Both the position numbers and the translations under genes were made by a program. Shown piece after piece: positions 12,185 to 25,042 of a stretch of 64,000 nucleotides of DNA. The stretch is from Scalesia atractyloides. Its lineage: Eukaryota > Streptophyta > Magnoliopsida > Asterales > Asteraceae. The stretch lies in the NCBI GenBank assembly GCA_947069175.1, contig CAMTDV010000027.1:38019369-38083368 (forward strand), written 5' to 3'. Positions within the stretch are counted from its first letter, which is position 1; the number at the start of each line of letters is the position of its first letter. Under the pieces are notes generated by a model. It made no database searches and was not told the origin of the DNA. It saw only the letters and a list, made by a program, of their open reading frames with translations.

Positions 12185-12455
12185 ATGTTGGCACTTGCCA
12201 TCAGTGGTTTCTGATCAGTGGTAGTTTGAAAGGAATAACATTAGATGTTAGGTAAACACTGATGATGTTAGACAAACACTGATGATGTTGCTAACCTCTG
12301 ATGGAGTGATAACATCGGATGTTAGGCTAACACTGTTGGTGGTAGCCAACCACTACTGAGTATAACATCAGTGGTTTTGCTATACAACTACTGTTGGTGT
12401 GTTAGCCCAGTGGTTTGTTGTCAGTGGTTTACATAAGTGATTTCTGATCAGTGGA
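12185..12455. repeat. ATCAGTGGTT repeat, copy A
   Basis: Contains GCTAACCTCTGATGGAGT, AACACTGTTGGTGGTAGCCA, GAGTATAACATCAGTGG and ending TCTGATCAGTGG. It shares these blocks in the same order with copies C, D and F. It lies in the 3' non-coding part of the Helitron. Confidence 0.85.
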
Positions 12456-13865
12456 TAGGATTACAAGTTGCAGATTTTACAGATAAAGCTGAACAAACAG
12501 TAACTTAATGATGAGACGTTCCATCTTTATTACTGAACAAACAGTAACTTATAGATAATTCCCGCCCAAACTACGCTCCAAAAAATCTTATATAAACAAC
12601 CTCAGACCCTTCCATTGGTTACACCAAAAGCAAACGCCACAGTTTACTAAATACCTAATGGCAAACCTCATTTCTTATAACATCAGTTTTGTTCTCCATA
12701 AAGTTTCACTGAATGAGGTGGACAACATTCTTAGGTCATTATTAGGTGACAATAACTATGTTGTCCATCTCGTTCAGCAAAATTTTATTGAGATAAACCT
12801 CACCTTGTTCAAATTAAAACGCCAAAAAGTTTAAAATAACAGATGGCAAACCTGTAAGCTGTGTGTTGCAAAAGATTTTGCTAAATGAGATGGACAAATC
12901 CTCAAGGCAAACAGAAAGATAATTATGATATGTCATTTTGTCTGCTTTGTTCTTGAGGAAGGCTTGGACGAGAAGGAGAGACATATGCCAGTGTAAACGC
13001 TATTTTAGACTCCATTTGAAATGATTGAGAGTGGGATGAGCATGATGATGATGTCCAAATATCATTAAAGCGAAAAACCCAGTTACAGTCACACCCAGAA
13101 GAATAGCGTCCACAAAACGACATCGATCTATGTCTCCACCCTCCACAAAACCAGTTCACAAATCAACATCAAAAGATGGCACCAAAAACTAAAACGCCAT
13201 ATTTTTTGTTGATCGATCAGCTTCGCCTAGAGCATGGCGTTTCAGCTGTGTAGGGAAATCGGTACCTATCTAAGGAATTTAAAGGTTCAGGCGACAAAAA
13301 CTTCAAGAATAAGAGACTGATGGCAGTCAAGATTTGGATGAGAAATTGGATTAGCATTTTTAATTTTTTTTCTTTTCTATATCTTTTTTGGTGTCATTTT
13401 GTGTGGTTTTTATCTAATTTTCAGCTAATAAAATACATTATTTCTCTAATTGCTCATAAAATGCCAAAATGCCACAAACGCTAAACACCAAAACTATAAT
13501 AAAATTCCTTTAATCACGTATTATTATTAACTCCAAATAATTACTGAAATATATAAAACAAGGTGCAAGAGAATAGAACAAAAGGGTGCCTTACTCACGT
13601 TAATTTTGCCATGTTTATCTATAAAGATGGATTAAAATACAAACGCCAAACTTAATAAGATGGGACGTGTTATAGCCTTAATATATAAAGGTGAACACAC
13701 AGTAACGGCAAACGCGGAAGATTCGTTACTAACATTTATTATATTAAAAACCACACTTTGGCAATTGAATTTTTTTACATTTTCAAAATCCCATAATTAC
13801 ATGTCACATTATAGGTCTGCCTGCTAAACCACACGACACGAGATACAAAAAGTACACATAAAAAA
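12456..13865. other. Helitron 3' non-coding region
   Basis: No reading frame that I can assign; a 78-codon minus frame at 12923-13159 has no recognisable motif. It contains a strong stem-loop (12710-12776) and several AAACGCCA-type words. Likely downstream trailer of the Rep-helicase gene. Confidence 0.5.
12710..12776. repeat. Stem-loop inside the Helitron
   Basis: TGAATGAGGTGGACAACAT (12710-12728) pairs with ATGTTGTCCATCTCGTTCA (12758-12776): 19-bp arms, two mismatches, 29-bp loop. A third partial arm (AATGAGATGGACAA) lies near 12886. Confidence 0.75.
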
Positions 13866-13992
13866 TTACTATTGTGGTTGAATCACTGCTGAGTATAACA
13901 TCAGTGGTTAGTGAGTCAGTGGTTGAATCAGTGGTTTTGCTATCCAACTACTATTGGTGTGTTAGCAGTGGTTTGCATCAGTGGTTTCTGGA
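13866..13992. repeat. ATCAGTGGTT repeat, copy B (short)
   Basis: Carries GAGTATAACATCAGTGG, AGTGAGTCAGTGGTTGAATC, the CAACTACTATTGGTGTGTTA block and the final CATCAGTGGTTTCTG. It ends about 60 bp before the helicase C-terminus. Confidence 0.8.
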
Positions 13993-14050
13993 AGCAATTA
14001 AGGCACACCATCTACTAACTGACCTTCGCCACTGATACCAATGCGGTTCA

Positions 14051-15611
14051 TCAATCACGCAACACTTCCTGGTAGACAACATTTGATGTGTAAACTCCGG
14101 GTTGTTTAAAATCTTTTGCGAGATGTACCAACACCTTTGTATTTTGTATTGAAATCCCTCTTGATAACGCCACATAAAGTTGTCCATGTGAAAATACAGA
14201 ATCCGGTAAATAAACACCAACGTGCGGAATTGTTTGACCTTGAGCTTTATTAATCGTCATGGAAAAGCTCAGTCGAATTGGAAACTGTTTTCTTTTCAGC
14301 TTGAATGGGAACATGTCATCTTCAGAAAGGGTTAGAGGGATTATTGGCAAAAATAATCGTTACCGGCATGTTGGCCGACTGCAATTTCTGCATCAATAAC
14401 ATTTCACATGAAGCCTTTACATATCAACTGCGTGCCATTACACAGGCCATGTGATGGATCGATATTCTGTAACAATATTATTGGGAATTCAATTTTTAAA
14501 CGAAGCTTATGAGGCGGCAAACCACTAATATTTAACGTGCTTAAGAACTCGATTGGATAGAAGTTGTGTTGGTCGTCTTCAACTTCGTCAAAACTGTAAT
14601 ACACTTTTTCCTCCCCTTGAAAAATGTCGATCATTTGATTATTAATCTCATCAACACTCTCATTTTTAGTGGACAATATCTCTCTAGAGATTATATAATC
14701 TGAAGAGTATACACTATCTTCAATTGATGGAAAGATGGCACTGATCAATTCTTTTATAGAGTTTTCTCTATTGTTGCACTGAATTGTCATGTCATCGGGT
14801 ATGCGGATATAGTTTCCTTTGATTGGTTCTTCAGTTCCACCGCCGACTCTTAAAAGAAATTCAGAAAACCATGGATCTTTCAACGCTCTCATATTTATGG
14901 TCAACTGCATCTGTTTAGTCAAAGACCAAAGAGGTGACATTCGTTGGCTGGAGTCTAAAATCTGTGCTCGAGTGCCACGTTTAATAACCGACAACAGCTG
15001 TCTGAAGTCACCTCCCATAACCATTATCTTCCCACCAAATGGGAGATTAACACCTATAATGTCCTGCAGCGTACGATCAACTGCCTCTATCGCCTGTCGC
15101 TTAGCCATCGACGCTTCATCCCATATGATTATTTTGGCAGATCGGGTTAGTTTAGCAGCCCCACTCTGTTTTGATACCACACATTGAATTATTTTCAAGA
15201 TTAATAGGAATCTTGAATCTCGAGCGAGCAGTCGTACCTCCTAGCATATTATTAGCCGCAACACCTGTTGAAGCTGTTGCGAGAGTAATAAGACCACGTG
15301 ACCGAATTTCAGCAAGCAAGGCATTGTACAAAAAATGTTTTTCCAGTTCCACCAGGACCATCAATAAAGAAGACGCGTGAAAGATTATTATCAACATGCA
15401 TCATGATCTCATCAGACTCGTTTTTTTGGTCCAGATTAAGTTTATCTTTGGCACGCAAGTGTTCAGGTTTCAAAACAATCCCATACTCCTCTTGTAACTC
15501 ATGGTAACCTACATCTTGTAATTTAACATCATTTGTTATCTTAGGAAGGTCGAACTCATTGATATTTTTACCCATGGATTGTAGAAAGACACTAATTTCG
15601 GTAAGAACCAT
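14051..15611 (-). pseudogene. Helitron PIF1-type helicase domain, frameshifted
   Basis: The helicase half of the Helitron Rep-helicase, which would unwind DNA 5' to 3' during rolling-circle transposition in the nucleus. Motifs in order on the minus strand: Walker A FFIDGPGGTGKTFF (about 15360-15320), LATASTGVAANNMLGG (motif Ia), Walker B KIIIWDEASM (about 15130), MGGDFRQLLSV (motif III), then NGTQLICKG (about 14420), SMTINKAQGQTI (motif V) and HGQLYVALSRG (motif VI, about 14140). Motifs are intact residue by residue, but the frame changes after Walker A (near 15310), near 15180 and between 14404 and 14350, so no full protein can be made. The codons read well, suggesting fairly recent decay. 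Continues from the Rep half at 15621. Confidence 0.9.
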
Positions 15612-15620
15612 ATTCTAAAC

Positions 15621-18600
15621 TTATTCGATACTTTGACAGTGTAACCGATGATCTTCAGAAAGTGAATCAAAGTGGTCATTCCATAACTTTTGAATATCTC
15701 CCGGTTGACAAAATATCATTATGGTCGCAAATAACCTTCTAAGAGCATTGGGAAACTGGAATATAGAGGCTTCTTCGAGACATTGTGATAGATATTCATC
15801 GTCTTCTATTAAGCCTAACTCAAGAGCTGCTTTTCGAAATGTCTCACACCTTTGACTATCAACCGTGCAAAGATGTTGAAAAGAAGTAGGCTCTCTAACA
15901 TTTGACAAAAGTAGGCGTAAGTAGTACCTTTCTCCTTCGGTTGGATTAGTGGAAACGATATGACCTCTCTGTTTTTTACCCAAACAAACATTCCATCGGC
16001 GTGTGCTTCCTTTCCACATGAAGTTTTTGGAAAATCTTTATACAGATATACCCTTGCTGTTTCATCGATTCTATTTCTCTCAAAAAATGCTATTAGCATG
16101 GTTCTCTTATCCCTTTCCCTATCAACAATATTAGACATTATCTCATCATCTCTAAATCTAACCATCCGATTATTCGGTAGATGAAGTTGTAAGGCAAGAA
16201 CAGAAAGAAAGATTTGAGAAAGAGAGAAGGAAAAAATGCGCCACATAGCCTTTGGGGGCGATATGTAGCGTGCATCCTGAAATCTCTTTATCTCATTAAC
16301 CCCTTGCTCACTTTGATCAACTTGAATAACCTGTTTGCCATGTCCTTTATAAACATATTTGAAAAGATATTTCAAAGATTTTATACTTGAACAAACTTTA
16401 ACATTGATGTGGCAGTTAAAGATCATCAAAAGCGTTGGGTTATATGGGACTACCCATCTATTATCAAGTGTTTTTCCTTGTACGTCCACTTCTATTCTGA
16501 TGTCTCTCCTTCGATACAACGGATACGCATCTTCTCCTTGTGTTGTCTCTTCATTAAATTTTCTAGGGTGTGAAAACGACAAATTTTAGGATCACCCTGC
16601 ATACAAGGACTGATTAATCGTAAACCGCCGCAAGGGCCGTGAATCATGTGCTTCACAACAATCTCATGCAGCTTGGGATGTCTTAGTTTGTTAGGAATCT
16701 CAGCACACACAAACTTATCATAATGGTCTATGCTATTGATTTTGTGTTGCGGGTACATGATAAGGAGAAATGTGAGTGCGGCAGACCACACTTTTGAAAT
16801 TCAATGATATAAACGTATGCCTTAACTTGCCCGAGGATATGTTTTTTGAAGAGTTGTTCCTTAAGATCTTCTAATTTAGCCGAAACACTCTTGAAACAAG
16901 GTCCGGACGATCTTGTGCAGTTTGACCAACATGTAAATTATCACATATCTCAGGCCACTTAGGATTACACGTCATTGTAAGGAATATATCAGGCTTGCCG
17001 TCATCCTGAACTAAAGTCATCGCATCTAGAAACCGACGTTGCATGTCGCGAGGCCCTCTGATGAAAAATGCAGGGAACACAATCCTTTTTCCTACTCTAT
17101 TTGCATGAACCTCAGCAACATTGACAATACCTGGTACAAGTCGGCCCGTATCTTAGCCTGCTTTCTCTCACAAAATTCTAAACGCGACGTCTCAATCTTT
17201 ATGTAAACATCTACCACAAACTGTTGTAGCAGTCTACCACCGAACGTAAGCACGTTTTCGGTAGATCGAATCTGGAACTTGTAACATTAGTACTTCTCAC
17301 ATTGCCACAGTTGTTCTACCACTTCGTGTGTTAGCCTCTGAATGATGAAGATATATTAAAAACAAACATTTAATAAAACAAAACACATTAGGCTACTTTT
17401 ATGCGTCACCTAAAAGAATAATAAATTGTTGGTACCTTCCATTTCTCCTTCGATGTTGTCATTGTTGCGAACCTCATCGATCGATACTCCATGACGTGCT
17501 ATGTTAGCATGCCAACCCGACTCACCATTAGGAAAAAATAGAGATACGGCAATGGATCGTAATAACTGAAGTACGACTGAGTAGTTTGGCTATATTGACA
17601 TCTACCATAAATAACAATACTTCGTCTATACGAAGTGATATTGTCATTACCTTCAACCCAAATACTAGCACCTATATAATCGTCAACTATAAGTAAGTAA
17701 AATAAGCAATACTATTAAATAATTGTAATTAATACAATATTTTATGTTGAAGAGAGTAACAATTCAGTTGGTCAAATAAGGTCAAATAAAGTCAAACTAC
17801 CGATTAGCCAACATCTGATGGAATAAAGGCAAACCTCTGATGAGTTTGATATCCTCTGATAGAGTAATAACATTAGATATTAGGCAATCACCGATGATGT
17901 TGTTAACCTCTGATGGAGTAATAACATCAGATGTTACGCAAAACACTGTTGGTGGTAGACAACCACTAGCTGAGTATAACATCAGTGGTTATTGAGTCTG
18001 TGGTTGAATCAGTGGTTTTGCTGTACATCTATAGTTGGGTGTTAGCAGTGGTTTGTCAATAATGGTTTTTGATCAGTGGTAGTTTGTGATCAATTGTGTA
18101 TATTTCACGGTGTTTTTATAACATTTATATACCTCTGAAGTCATTGGTCAGTTGTACACCCTTTTGTCAAGTTCAACCGAGGTATTCAAAGTGACTCTAT
18201 AGTTGTCCAAAGGTCCTAGTTCCGCAAGTATTCGAAATGTATCGACATATGGGTTTGTAGAAAGAACACGTGTCAAAATCTGAGTAATACGTCGATCAAG
18301 ATTTAGCCATTGGAGTCTGAGATCTAACTCTGCATTAGGATCATAAAAATACAACTGCAGGTACCTAGGGGTTCTGTCCCTCGAAACTAATTCGTCGATT
18401 TTGTGATATAATCCTGTATGTGCACGAAAAAGTATATACACCGTCTCTCATGTTGCTCAATGTATCATCCAACGTCACTCCCATTGAGGCAAAATAAAAA
18501 TTGGTGTTATAAGCACGAATGTTTTGCTAAAATATTTCTAATTTCATCTTACGATGTGAAAAGCCGGTGCAACTCCTCTTGAATTTCTGAATTTGCTAAC

Positions 18601-18835
18601 ACCGTTTTCCCACCCATACAACAAAAGGTATCAAATTCAAATTGAAAACGTTTTGCTCCACAATCAGGACATGCACCATGCTCTTTAAAGCACGATACTC
18701 TCTAGGTACACGATCGTAAACAAAGTTATATGGATCATCTTCTACGTTCTCAGCTTGGAAGGAAGGTTGATCAACAATTTCACAAAATTGAGGAAAAAGT
18801 GTACGCGGTTGAATTTGAACACCTAAAAAAATCAT
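15621..18835 (-). pseudogene. Helitron Rep half: zinc-finger-like N-terminus, Helitron_like_N, HUH/Y2 domain, broken
   Basis: Pieces in order on the minus strand: DRVPREYRALKS then, one frame over, HGACPDCGAKRFQF and DTFCC (CxxC...CC zinc-binding start, about 18710-18600); RYLQLYFYDPNAELDLRLQW and NPYVDTFRIL (18441-18148); WVEGN...YYDPLPY (about 17680-17500); GRLLQQFVVDVYIKIETSRL (about 17250); RGPRDMQRRFLDAM and FLTMTCNPKWPEI (17080-16871); EFQKCGLPHSH, the HUH metal site (about 16800-16771); and SLKYLFKYVYKG, the two-tyrosine site (about 16375-16340). A frameshift directly follows the HUH site, another lies near 16000, and non-coding DNA with repeat copy C sits between 17700 and 18148, probably an intron. 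It would nick and join single-stranded Helitron ends. Confidence 0.88.
17783..18095. repeat. ATCAGTGGTT repeat, copy C, inside the Rep gene
   Basis: About 310 bp beginning AAATAAAGTCAAACTAC, the same start as copy D, and ending in the TCAGTGG words. It separates two conserved Rep blocks, so it lies in an intron or is an insertion. Confidence 0.85.
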
Positions 18836-19045
18836 TATCTTAAGTAGTGAAGGTTGTTAAAGATGTTAAGTTCAACAAAGAAATCATTTTTAATTAATAG
18901 AAACCTTGTGATGTTCTACGCACGACTTCATCAATTAAAGAGGGGAATGTGCTTGATGCATTCTCATTTGTCATTTGGGTAAATTGAGTAATATTACTTT
19001 ATAAATTTCTTAAGGGTGTCATTTCTCTTGACGCGTTCTCATTTG

Positions 19046-19261
19046 TCATTTTGATCTATTACTCATTAAAGATATTGATGAAGAACTTTGGGAGACCTCA
19101 CCACTCCCAAATTTCAAGACTTTGTTATTTTCTTTGCGTGCAACATAGTATCTTTTTTTATACTCTTTTTGTTTTTTGGCTCTAGTAGATGCACTCGAGC
19201 TAGAAGCATGATTAAGATGCTTTGGTTGTCCGTTATTCATTGTAAATAGATAAAGTGTCAA
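19046..19261 (-). CDS. Small basic ORF upstream of the Helitron Rep gene
   Basis: 71 codons, Ser/Lys/Arg-rich (MNNGQPKHLNHASSSSASTR, then AKKQKEYKKRYYVARKENN). Helitron Rep proteins often begin with a basic Lys/Arg-rich stretch, so this may be the first coding exon of the same gene, with 18841-19045 as intron. No domain is recognisable and the link is inferred from position and strand. Confidence 0.35.
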   Translation of the reverse strand: MTLYLFTMNNGQPKHLNHASSSSASTRAKKQKEYKKRYYVARKENNKVLKFGSGEVSQSSSSISLMSNRSK

Positions 19262-19301
19262 ATACCTAGCAAATTAAATAAAAGATAGTCATAATAAATG
19301 A

Positions 19302-19580
19302 TGAAATAAAGTCAAACTACTGATGAGGCACGATCTGAAAGAATCCTTGACAAACCTCTGATGACTTTGCTAACCTCTGATAGAGTAATAGCATCAGATG
19401 TTAGACAAATACTGATGATGTTGCTAACCTCTAATGGAATAATAACATCAGATGTTAGGCAAACACTGTTGGTGGTAGCCAACCACTGCTGAGTATAACA
19501 TATATGGTTGGTGAATCAGTGGTTTTGCTATACAACTATTGATGGTGTGTTAGCCGTGGTTTGTCATCAGTGGCTTTGCT
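19302..19580. repeat. ATCAGTGGTT repeat, copy D
   Basis: Same block order as copy C, including AAATAAAGTCAAACTACTGA at the start, GCAAACACTGTTGGTGGTAG and GTGTGTTAGCCGTGGTTTGT at the end. It lies just upstream of the small basic ORF. Confidence 0.85.
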
Positions 19581-20884
19581 TAAAACATGATTAAAATTAG
19601 ACAACAACATATTTAAATTTAAACTAATACATAATTAAAATTAAAAAACTACATGATTAATATTCAAATGGATTCGAGAAAAAAGAGTATATGGAAATAA
19701 AATTAAGTAACCCATAATAAAAAAATAGATAAACCACAAATTATATCATTATCATCATCATTGTGGTGGAGGCAGCCATCATCAAAATTGATCTAAGGTT
19801 CCCAAAACATTTCTTCATCCAATGGTGGTTCGTATTCCGCCCCAGGGTCAGTTTCGTACCCTTCAGCCCAACTCGTCAGTTCTTGTGTTTGATTGGGGTT
19901 TTCGACATGAGGGTGGTTAGAAGGTGGAGGATGTTGTGGTGGTACAAGAGTGTTTGCCACCAAACGGTGATGCCCCTCCCTAATTCGTAGTCAACCAAAT
20001 TATAGTTGAGCAAATGTATAGTCATACACCCAATGTAACTCTTCATCCGTCAAAAACATGGAATCATCATGTTCAGCGTTTTTCACCGGCGGAGGGTTTG
20101 TACCCGGCGGAATTGGATAAGGCAGAGGGTTTGTCACCCAACAGAGGGTTTGTAACCGGCGAAGTTGGATAAGGTGGAATTGGATGATCACCACCCATAG
20201 CTCCCAGTTGATATGTGTTTGGAGTGGATTGTGAACTGAAAAATAAATTTTAAGGAAATATAAAAATATCTTGGTTATATATAGAGAAAAATTTAAAGAT
20301 TTATAAGTTAACTTTACATATTTAAGTTTATATATAAGTCTTATTTCTAATCACCCTATATAAAGATATTAATTATAAACCAAACCAGTAAATAAACATT
20401 GTGATAGGTATGTTTTTAACAGTTAAAAGTTACAAAACAAGCCAATAAAAGCGAGAAAGGTTACAACAATGCAAGACCCAGAAGTAGAAAAACTTACAAC
20501 ACCCGAAGTAGGAAAGCTTACAATAATGCACTCTGGACTGTAATGTGGAGTGACGGTAGAGTCTTACAGATTTATAGAGCTCCAAGCATGCTTTACTACC
20601 CACCCAGTCACTGTTTGCTTTACAACTGTAAAAGCAAACAGTGAATGCAAGACTGATAGGTTAAGTAGTAAAAAATCTAAAGTACAGCAATATAAAATGA
20701 AAAGATTCTCAGACTTAGGGAGTTGCTATTTGAAAAGGTTAGTATGTCACATCTGTTAAGCCAAACTTGGTACTCAGAAGAGTAACTGAGAATATGTTAG
20801 TCTAAGATAGATTGTAACTAATTGTAACTAAGAGGTTTGGTATTGAAAAAGGCTCTATTCATGACAGGTGTACGGAAAGTTGAC
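19581..20884. other. Helitron interior without an assignable gene
   Basis: A minus-strand Pro/Gly-rich stretch at 20000-20194 (reading PYPIPPGTNPPPVKNAEHDD, ending DYTFAQL) is the only frame that looks protein-like, and I do not recognise it. The rest is AT-rich with short direct words (GACCCAGAAGTAG, ACACCCGAAGTAG). Confidence 0.4.
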
Positions 20885-21250
20885 TATGACATCAGTGGTT
20901 AGTGAGTCAGTGGTTGAATCAATGGTTTTGCATTAGTGGTTTCTGATCAGTGAGTCAGTGGAAATTTTCATTGGTTTGCATCAGTGGTTAGTGATTATAA
21001 CATCAGTGGTTTTCATAACAGTTGACAGATTGTTTTCATTGTCATGCTTTCGTAATTATGATTATTTGCATATGACTCACAATCTACCCCTCAGCCTAAG
21101 ATCACTGATTTGTTCGTACAGAATGTAAGGAAGATAGCTTAGATTGATAATCGATGACAGTGATCAAATAGAACAGTAATGATGCCAAAACTAAACATTA
21201 AAAGAACTTTATTATGATTACTTGTTGTACACTAAACATTACAAGAACAG
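20850..21250. repeat. Left direct repeat flanking the env-like ORF (LTR-like)
   Basis: 21095-21172 (GATCACTGATTTGTTCGTAC...GATAATCGATGACAGTGATC) matches 25865-25943 with about four changes in 78 bp. GTACACTAAACATTACAAG at 21230 also has a partner near 26070. Preceding sequence matches more loosely with indels. Placement fits a degraded 3' LTR of a minus-strand element. Confidence 0.6.
20885..21015. repeat. ATCAGTGGTT repeat, copy E
   Basis: Dense variant: ATCAGTGGTT-type words at 20893, 20936, 20983 and 21000 and GTGAGTCAGTGG twice. It is part of the left flanking direct repeat of the env-like ORF. Confidence 0.8.
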
Positions 21251-21272
21251 ATGATGACAAAACTAAAATTTA

Positions 21273-24200
21273 TTACTGATTTTTATTTCTCATCAATGAT
21301 TCCCTTATTTGGCCTTTGAACTGAAGTTCAAAGTCCAGGGCAATCATGTCTTCTACATCCCTTTCAAGCTGAAGATTCAGCAAGTCTTGGAGATCAGCTA
21401 CATCCAGACCATATGCATCCTCCATCCTTATCCTTTGAACTCTACCATCTAACCTGAGCAATGTCAATTAATGGTTGTCTTTGTTAGACTTCCATTTTAG
21501 AATTTTTGAGTTAGATGGTTTTCTTGGGAGTAGCGTTATTTTTGATGAGTTGGGTGAGGTTGGTCTGTGTACAAGTGTGGATATTGAGGCTCTAAGCTTC
21601 TCACTTGTAGCATCTAAGCCAAACAAAATTTGGTTCTTTATTCCCTCTTTTCTCAATTCCTCATGCATCCTTTGAACTTCTTATTCTACCAGATTTTGCC
21701 TCATTGCTTGATTCAAGACAATGGTGGATAAGCTGGTGCTTGAAGTTAATCTTTTAGGACCAAGGGTCTGTTTAAGAGCAGAGGTTGTTTGCTCATAGAT
21801 TGGATTTCTTGGAATAGAAGTATCCTTTTTTCTTAATTCTTCCAACGTTCTGTAGGTATCTACCGCTTTAGATCTGACAATCTAGCAATCTGCCTTGTTC
21901 CATATAAAGCATCAACAAGCTCGGCTTTCATTCTCTTAATCTTCAGAGCATGGTCTTGGCTTTCAGTTTTAGCCTTTTCCAAACTGGAGGAGTAGGCTTC
22001 TTTTTCTTTAAATTTCTTCTTTAAGCTCATTAGCCGACCAGCCTTTAAATTGTGCCCTTGTTGCTTTGTAAGGCTTATGCTTCATGACATGATCAAGATA
22101 ATCTTCTATCAGTTCTGGATCATCAGTGGTTGGCTGTTCAAACATAGACTTACTCAGCTCCTTAGCAAATTCTTCAATGCTTCTAACTTTGCTCAGTTGG
22201 TATTGCAAGGAGAGTTGTAAAGCCCTGTCATCTTTATCTTTTGAATTTGCTTTTGCAATGTATTCAGCCTGTTTAGCCTTCAGCTGAAGATACTCATCCA
22301 AGTTCGTAGGCTTTCTATACCCCATCAAGGAAGTAAATTCTCTTTTTTTGGATCTTGTATTTTTTAGAAAGCTTCAATCTCACCTTTAACTGATAAAATA
22401 TCCAACGGGTGTTTTGCACCCATGGGAGGAACAAGGAGGGTTGGTGCATGGTTGGAAGTGGGGGAAATGCAGTTTGAGAATATGGAGGTGATGAGGATGA
22501 TTGTGATATGGATTGTGATGAGAGGGGAAGTGGTGATTGGTTGTCTTCATCATCATAAACAACAAAAGCTTTCTTTTGCGTTGGAATCTAATTTTGGGAG
22601 AAGGTGGATGTGTGGGAATTCGGGATGGTGTGAGCAGTGGTTCAGTGGTGGTTGGAAAGGTGATCAAGGTAGTGGTTTGAACAACATCTGTTGGAGTAGT
22701 TGTTGTCCAGCATCTGCTGTCACAACATCTGCCCTAACATCTGTTGTGGGTAGAGTGACAGAGGATACACTTGTAGTAACTGCAGCAGTGGTTGCATGAA
22801 AGATGGGAATTTCATGTCATGCTCTTCTAGCAGACCTTCTTTTCCTTGAAATTCGAACATCTTCCTTTTCCATTTGCTTAGCCTTTGCTTCTTTTACGAG
22901 TCTCAAAGTTTTTTCTTCGAGTGTTTCCTGTCTTTCTTGCTTGTCATTTGCAAACCTTTCAGCTTCTTTGTTTAATGTTTCATCAATTTCTTTACCCAAA
23001 GTCGCTTTGGATGCTTTAGCAGTTGTTGTTGTTACTGGCTGTTGTTGCACCTGAGGTTTAACTTTTGAGTCAGGCTGCAACTTTCGCATTGAATCTTTCT
23101 CCCCCTTTTGGCATCATCTTCATTGTCATCTCGAAGAATGATCATCATGGCAAAGCCAGTAGTTTTGAGCAGATGGTCTTTGATGGCTTTAATATCAGCT
23201 TGTGTATCTTATATCGAGCCTCGACCATGTTACGGATCAGCTTTATATGAGTTTCATGATGAATATCTGCCCAGTTTCTCTGAGCTAGGATGATTGGTTG
23301 AACAACCTTCCATAACTCTTCAGCATTTTGTGTTGGAGATGGTTGAGGTTGGGAGTTTTGGAGGACCTGCTTCAATATGGTTTTGAGGTCATCTATAGAT
23401 GATTCCATGGAAGACATCCTCTCTGTCAATTCTTTATACCTTAATTCATCACCTAATCTAATAGGATCATCTGAATTCCTACCAGAGGTAGTTGTATTTG
23501 GATCTTCTACTGGAGTAAACTCCATAGTATCAGACCCAAATGCCCCTTGTTCTTGGTTCTTGGGACTTCCAACTGGCTCAGAGAATACAACTGTAGCCTC
23601 AGCAGTTGTTGCCATCAAGGAAGTCTTGATTATGTAACCACTGTCCAACTGAGCCACTGTTGCAGCAACAGTTGTTGTAGTTGCTTCACTTGACCTACCA
23701 CCAAGAGTTACATGTAACTCTTGGGGTGTAACCTCCTCAATTGCTTGTGGGCTAGCAAATAGAGTTGTCTCGGACTAAGTCAAATGTGGAGGTTGACTCT
23801 CTTTAATGGGTGAGTGAGAGGGACTGTTGAGTGACTGATTTTTCTCTATTGCCTCAAGCAAAGGTATAAATGTGGGTGGAATTGGAGTATTGGGTACGGG
23901 AGTAGAAAGAGACATAGCCCTGGGAGAGGGGGCTGGAGAACAAATGCTCAAGTGAAACATCTGCCTCATAATGTGGTGTCCCTGTGCGTACAACTTGTTT
24001 CTTTTGTGAGGAAACAAGAGGAGATTGTGATGGTGGAGATCTTTGAACCATCTGCTATGAGGAAGTAGCAGAAGTGGTTGTAAGTGACTTTTGTGATGTC
24101 ACATGTAAGACATCTGGGATCTCATCTTCCAGAGCTACCTTTTTAGGTGTTTGGTGGGCTTGGTGGATTTGGTTGGTTTCTTTTTGGGTTTAATTGTTGG

Positions 24201-25042
24201 GGGTTGCACAACACTAGATGTAGTGCTGTGGTCACCAGGAGCAATGGGCTCAACAACAGAGGAAGGGGAGTGGTTGTAGAAGTTGTCAAAATCTGCTCAC
24301 TCTCTGTTACTTTAGTTTTGAACACCTTAGGTTTTTGAGTTGAGAGTCTAGTAAAAGTTTCACGTTTGAGGCTACCAACTTCACAGGTGAGACCCTGTTT
24401 AAAATCAGACTCAGAAACTTGTTTTTGTAAACATAAACTCAACAACCTAGGGTGTATCAAAAAAGCTTTACCCTTTTTAAGGTTGTTAAAATTAGCAACC
24501 AGATTAGGCAACAATACCTGAGAAAAGTTAAATTTAGATTTGGTTAAAATAGCATAACCCAGGTATTGAATACACAAAGGTATTTCCTTGAAACCGGTTG
24601 TTTTTGATGACAGACACAGTAAAAGGGTGTGGAAAAAGAATTTCATGTCAGTGGGAAATTCCGGTTTGAAAATCGTAATACCTGAAAGCTGACCTTCATA
24701 TCCACACTCTATGAATTCTATGTGTAAATCTTTCTTTGAGAAAGATGTGGGGTCATCAAGGTCATTAAGATCGAAAGTGGTGGAGATAGTAGAAGAAGAG
24801 ATTTGGACCAGTGACTGTCCAATCTTAGATGTGATGGCAATGGCCTTTTTGTTCTGAATTTGGAGTTCAACGTTTGCCCAGAACTGGCGGAGGGTGTCAA
24901 TGTAGATGGGGGCTTTTGTAAGTAACATATCTTTGTATGATGATAATTGTAGAACATCAATCATGGAGTGAAACGAAGTATTATTGTTGGTTTTCTTGAG
25001 TATTGGAAGGTAGTTATGGGGGGTTTTGAGGATAAGATTCAT
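21273..25042 (-). pseudogene. Env-like ORF of a Sirevirus-type copia element
   Basis: Begins MNLILKTPHNYLPILKK at 25042. The N-terminal 230 residues have the hallmarks of an ORF common in daisy-family copia elements: APIYIDTLRQFWANVELQI, FIECGYEGQLSGITIF, TLLLCLSSKTTGFKEI, SKFNFSQVLLPNLVANF and FLIHPRLLSLCL. Then come a Ser/Thr/Pro-rich stretch, SDDPIRLGDELRYKELTERM with a coiled coil (23657-23145), a Lys/Glu-rich coiled coil ending KEDVRISRKRRSARRA (about 22820), and KPTNLDEYLQLKAKQAEY (22328-22008). It is broken into at least five frames. Such an ORF normally sits between pol and the 3' LTR; no pol is found here. The function of the protein family is not established to my knowledge. It lies inside the Helitron between direct repeats. 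Confidence 0.75.

Noticed and set aside
12923..13159. 78-codon minus frame in the Helitron 3' region
   Set aside because: No motif, start or codon pattern supports coding.
14819..15187. 122-codon plus frame
   Set aside because: Antisense shadow of the helicase domain, whose motifs are on the minus strand.
21273..25042. Host nuclear gene with coiled coils
   Set aside because: N-terminal blocks match the env-like ORF of daisy-family copia elements, and the frames are broken.
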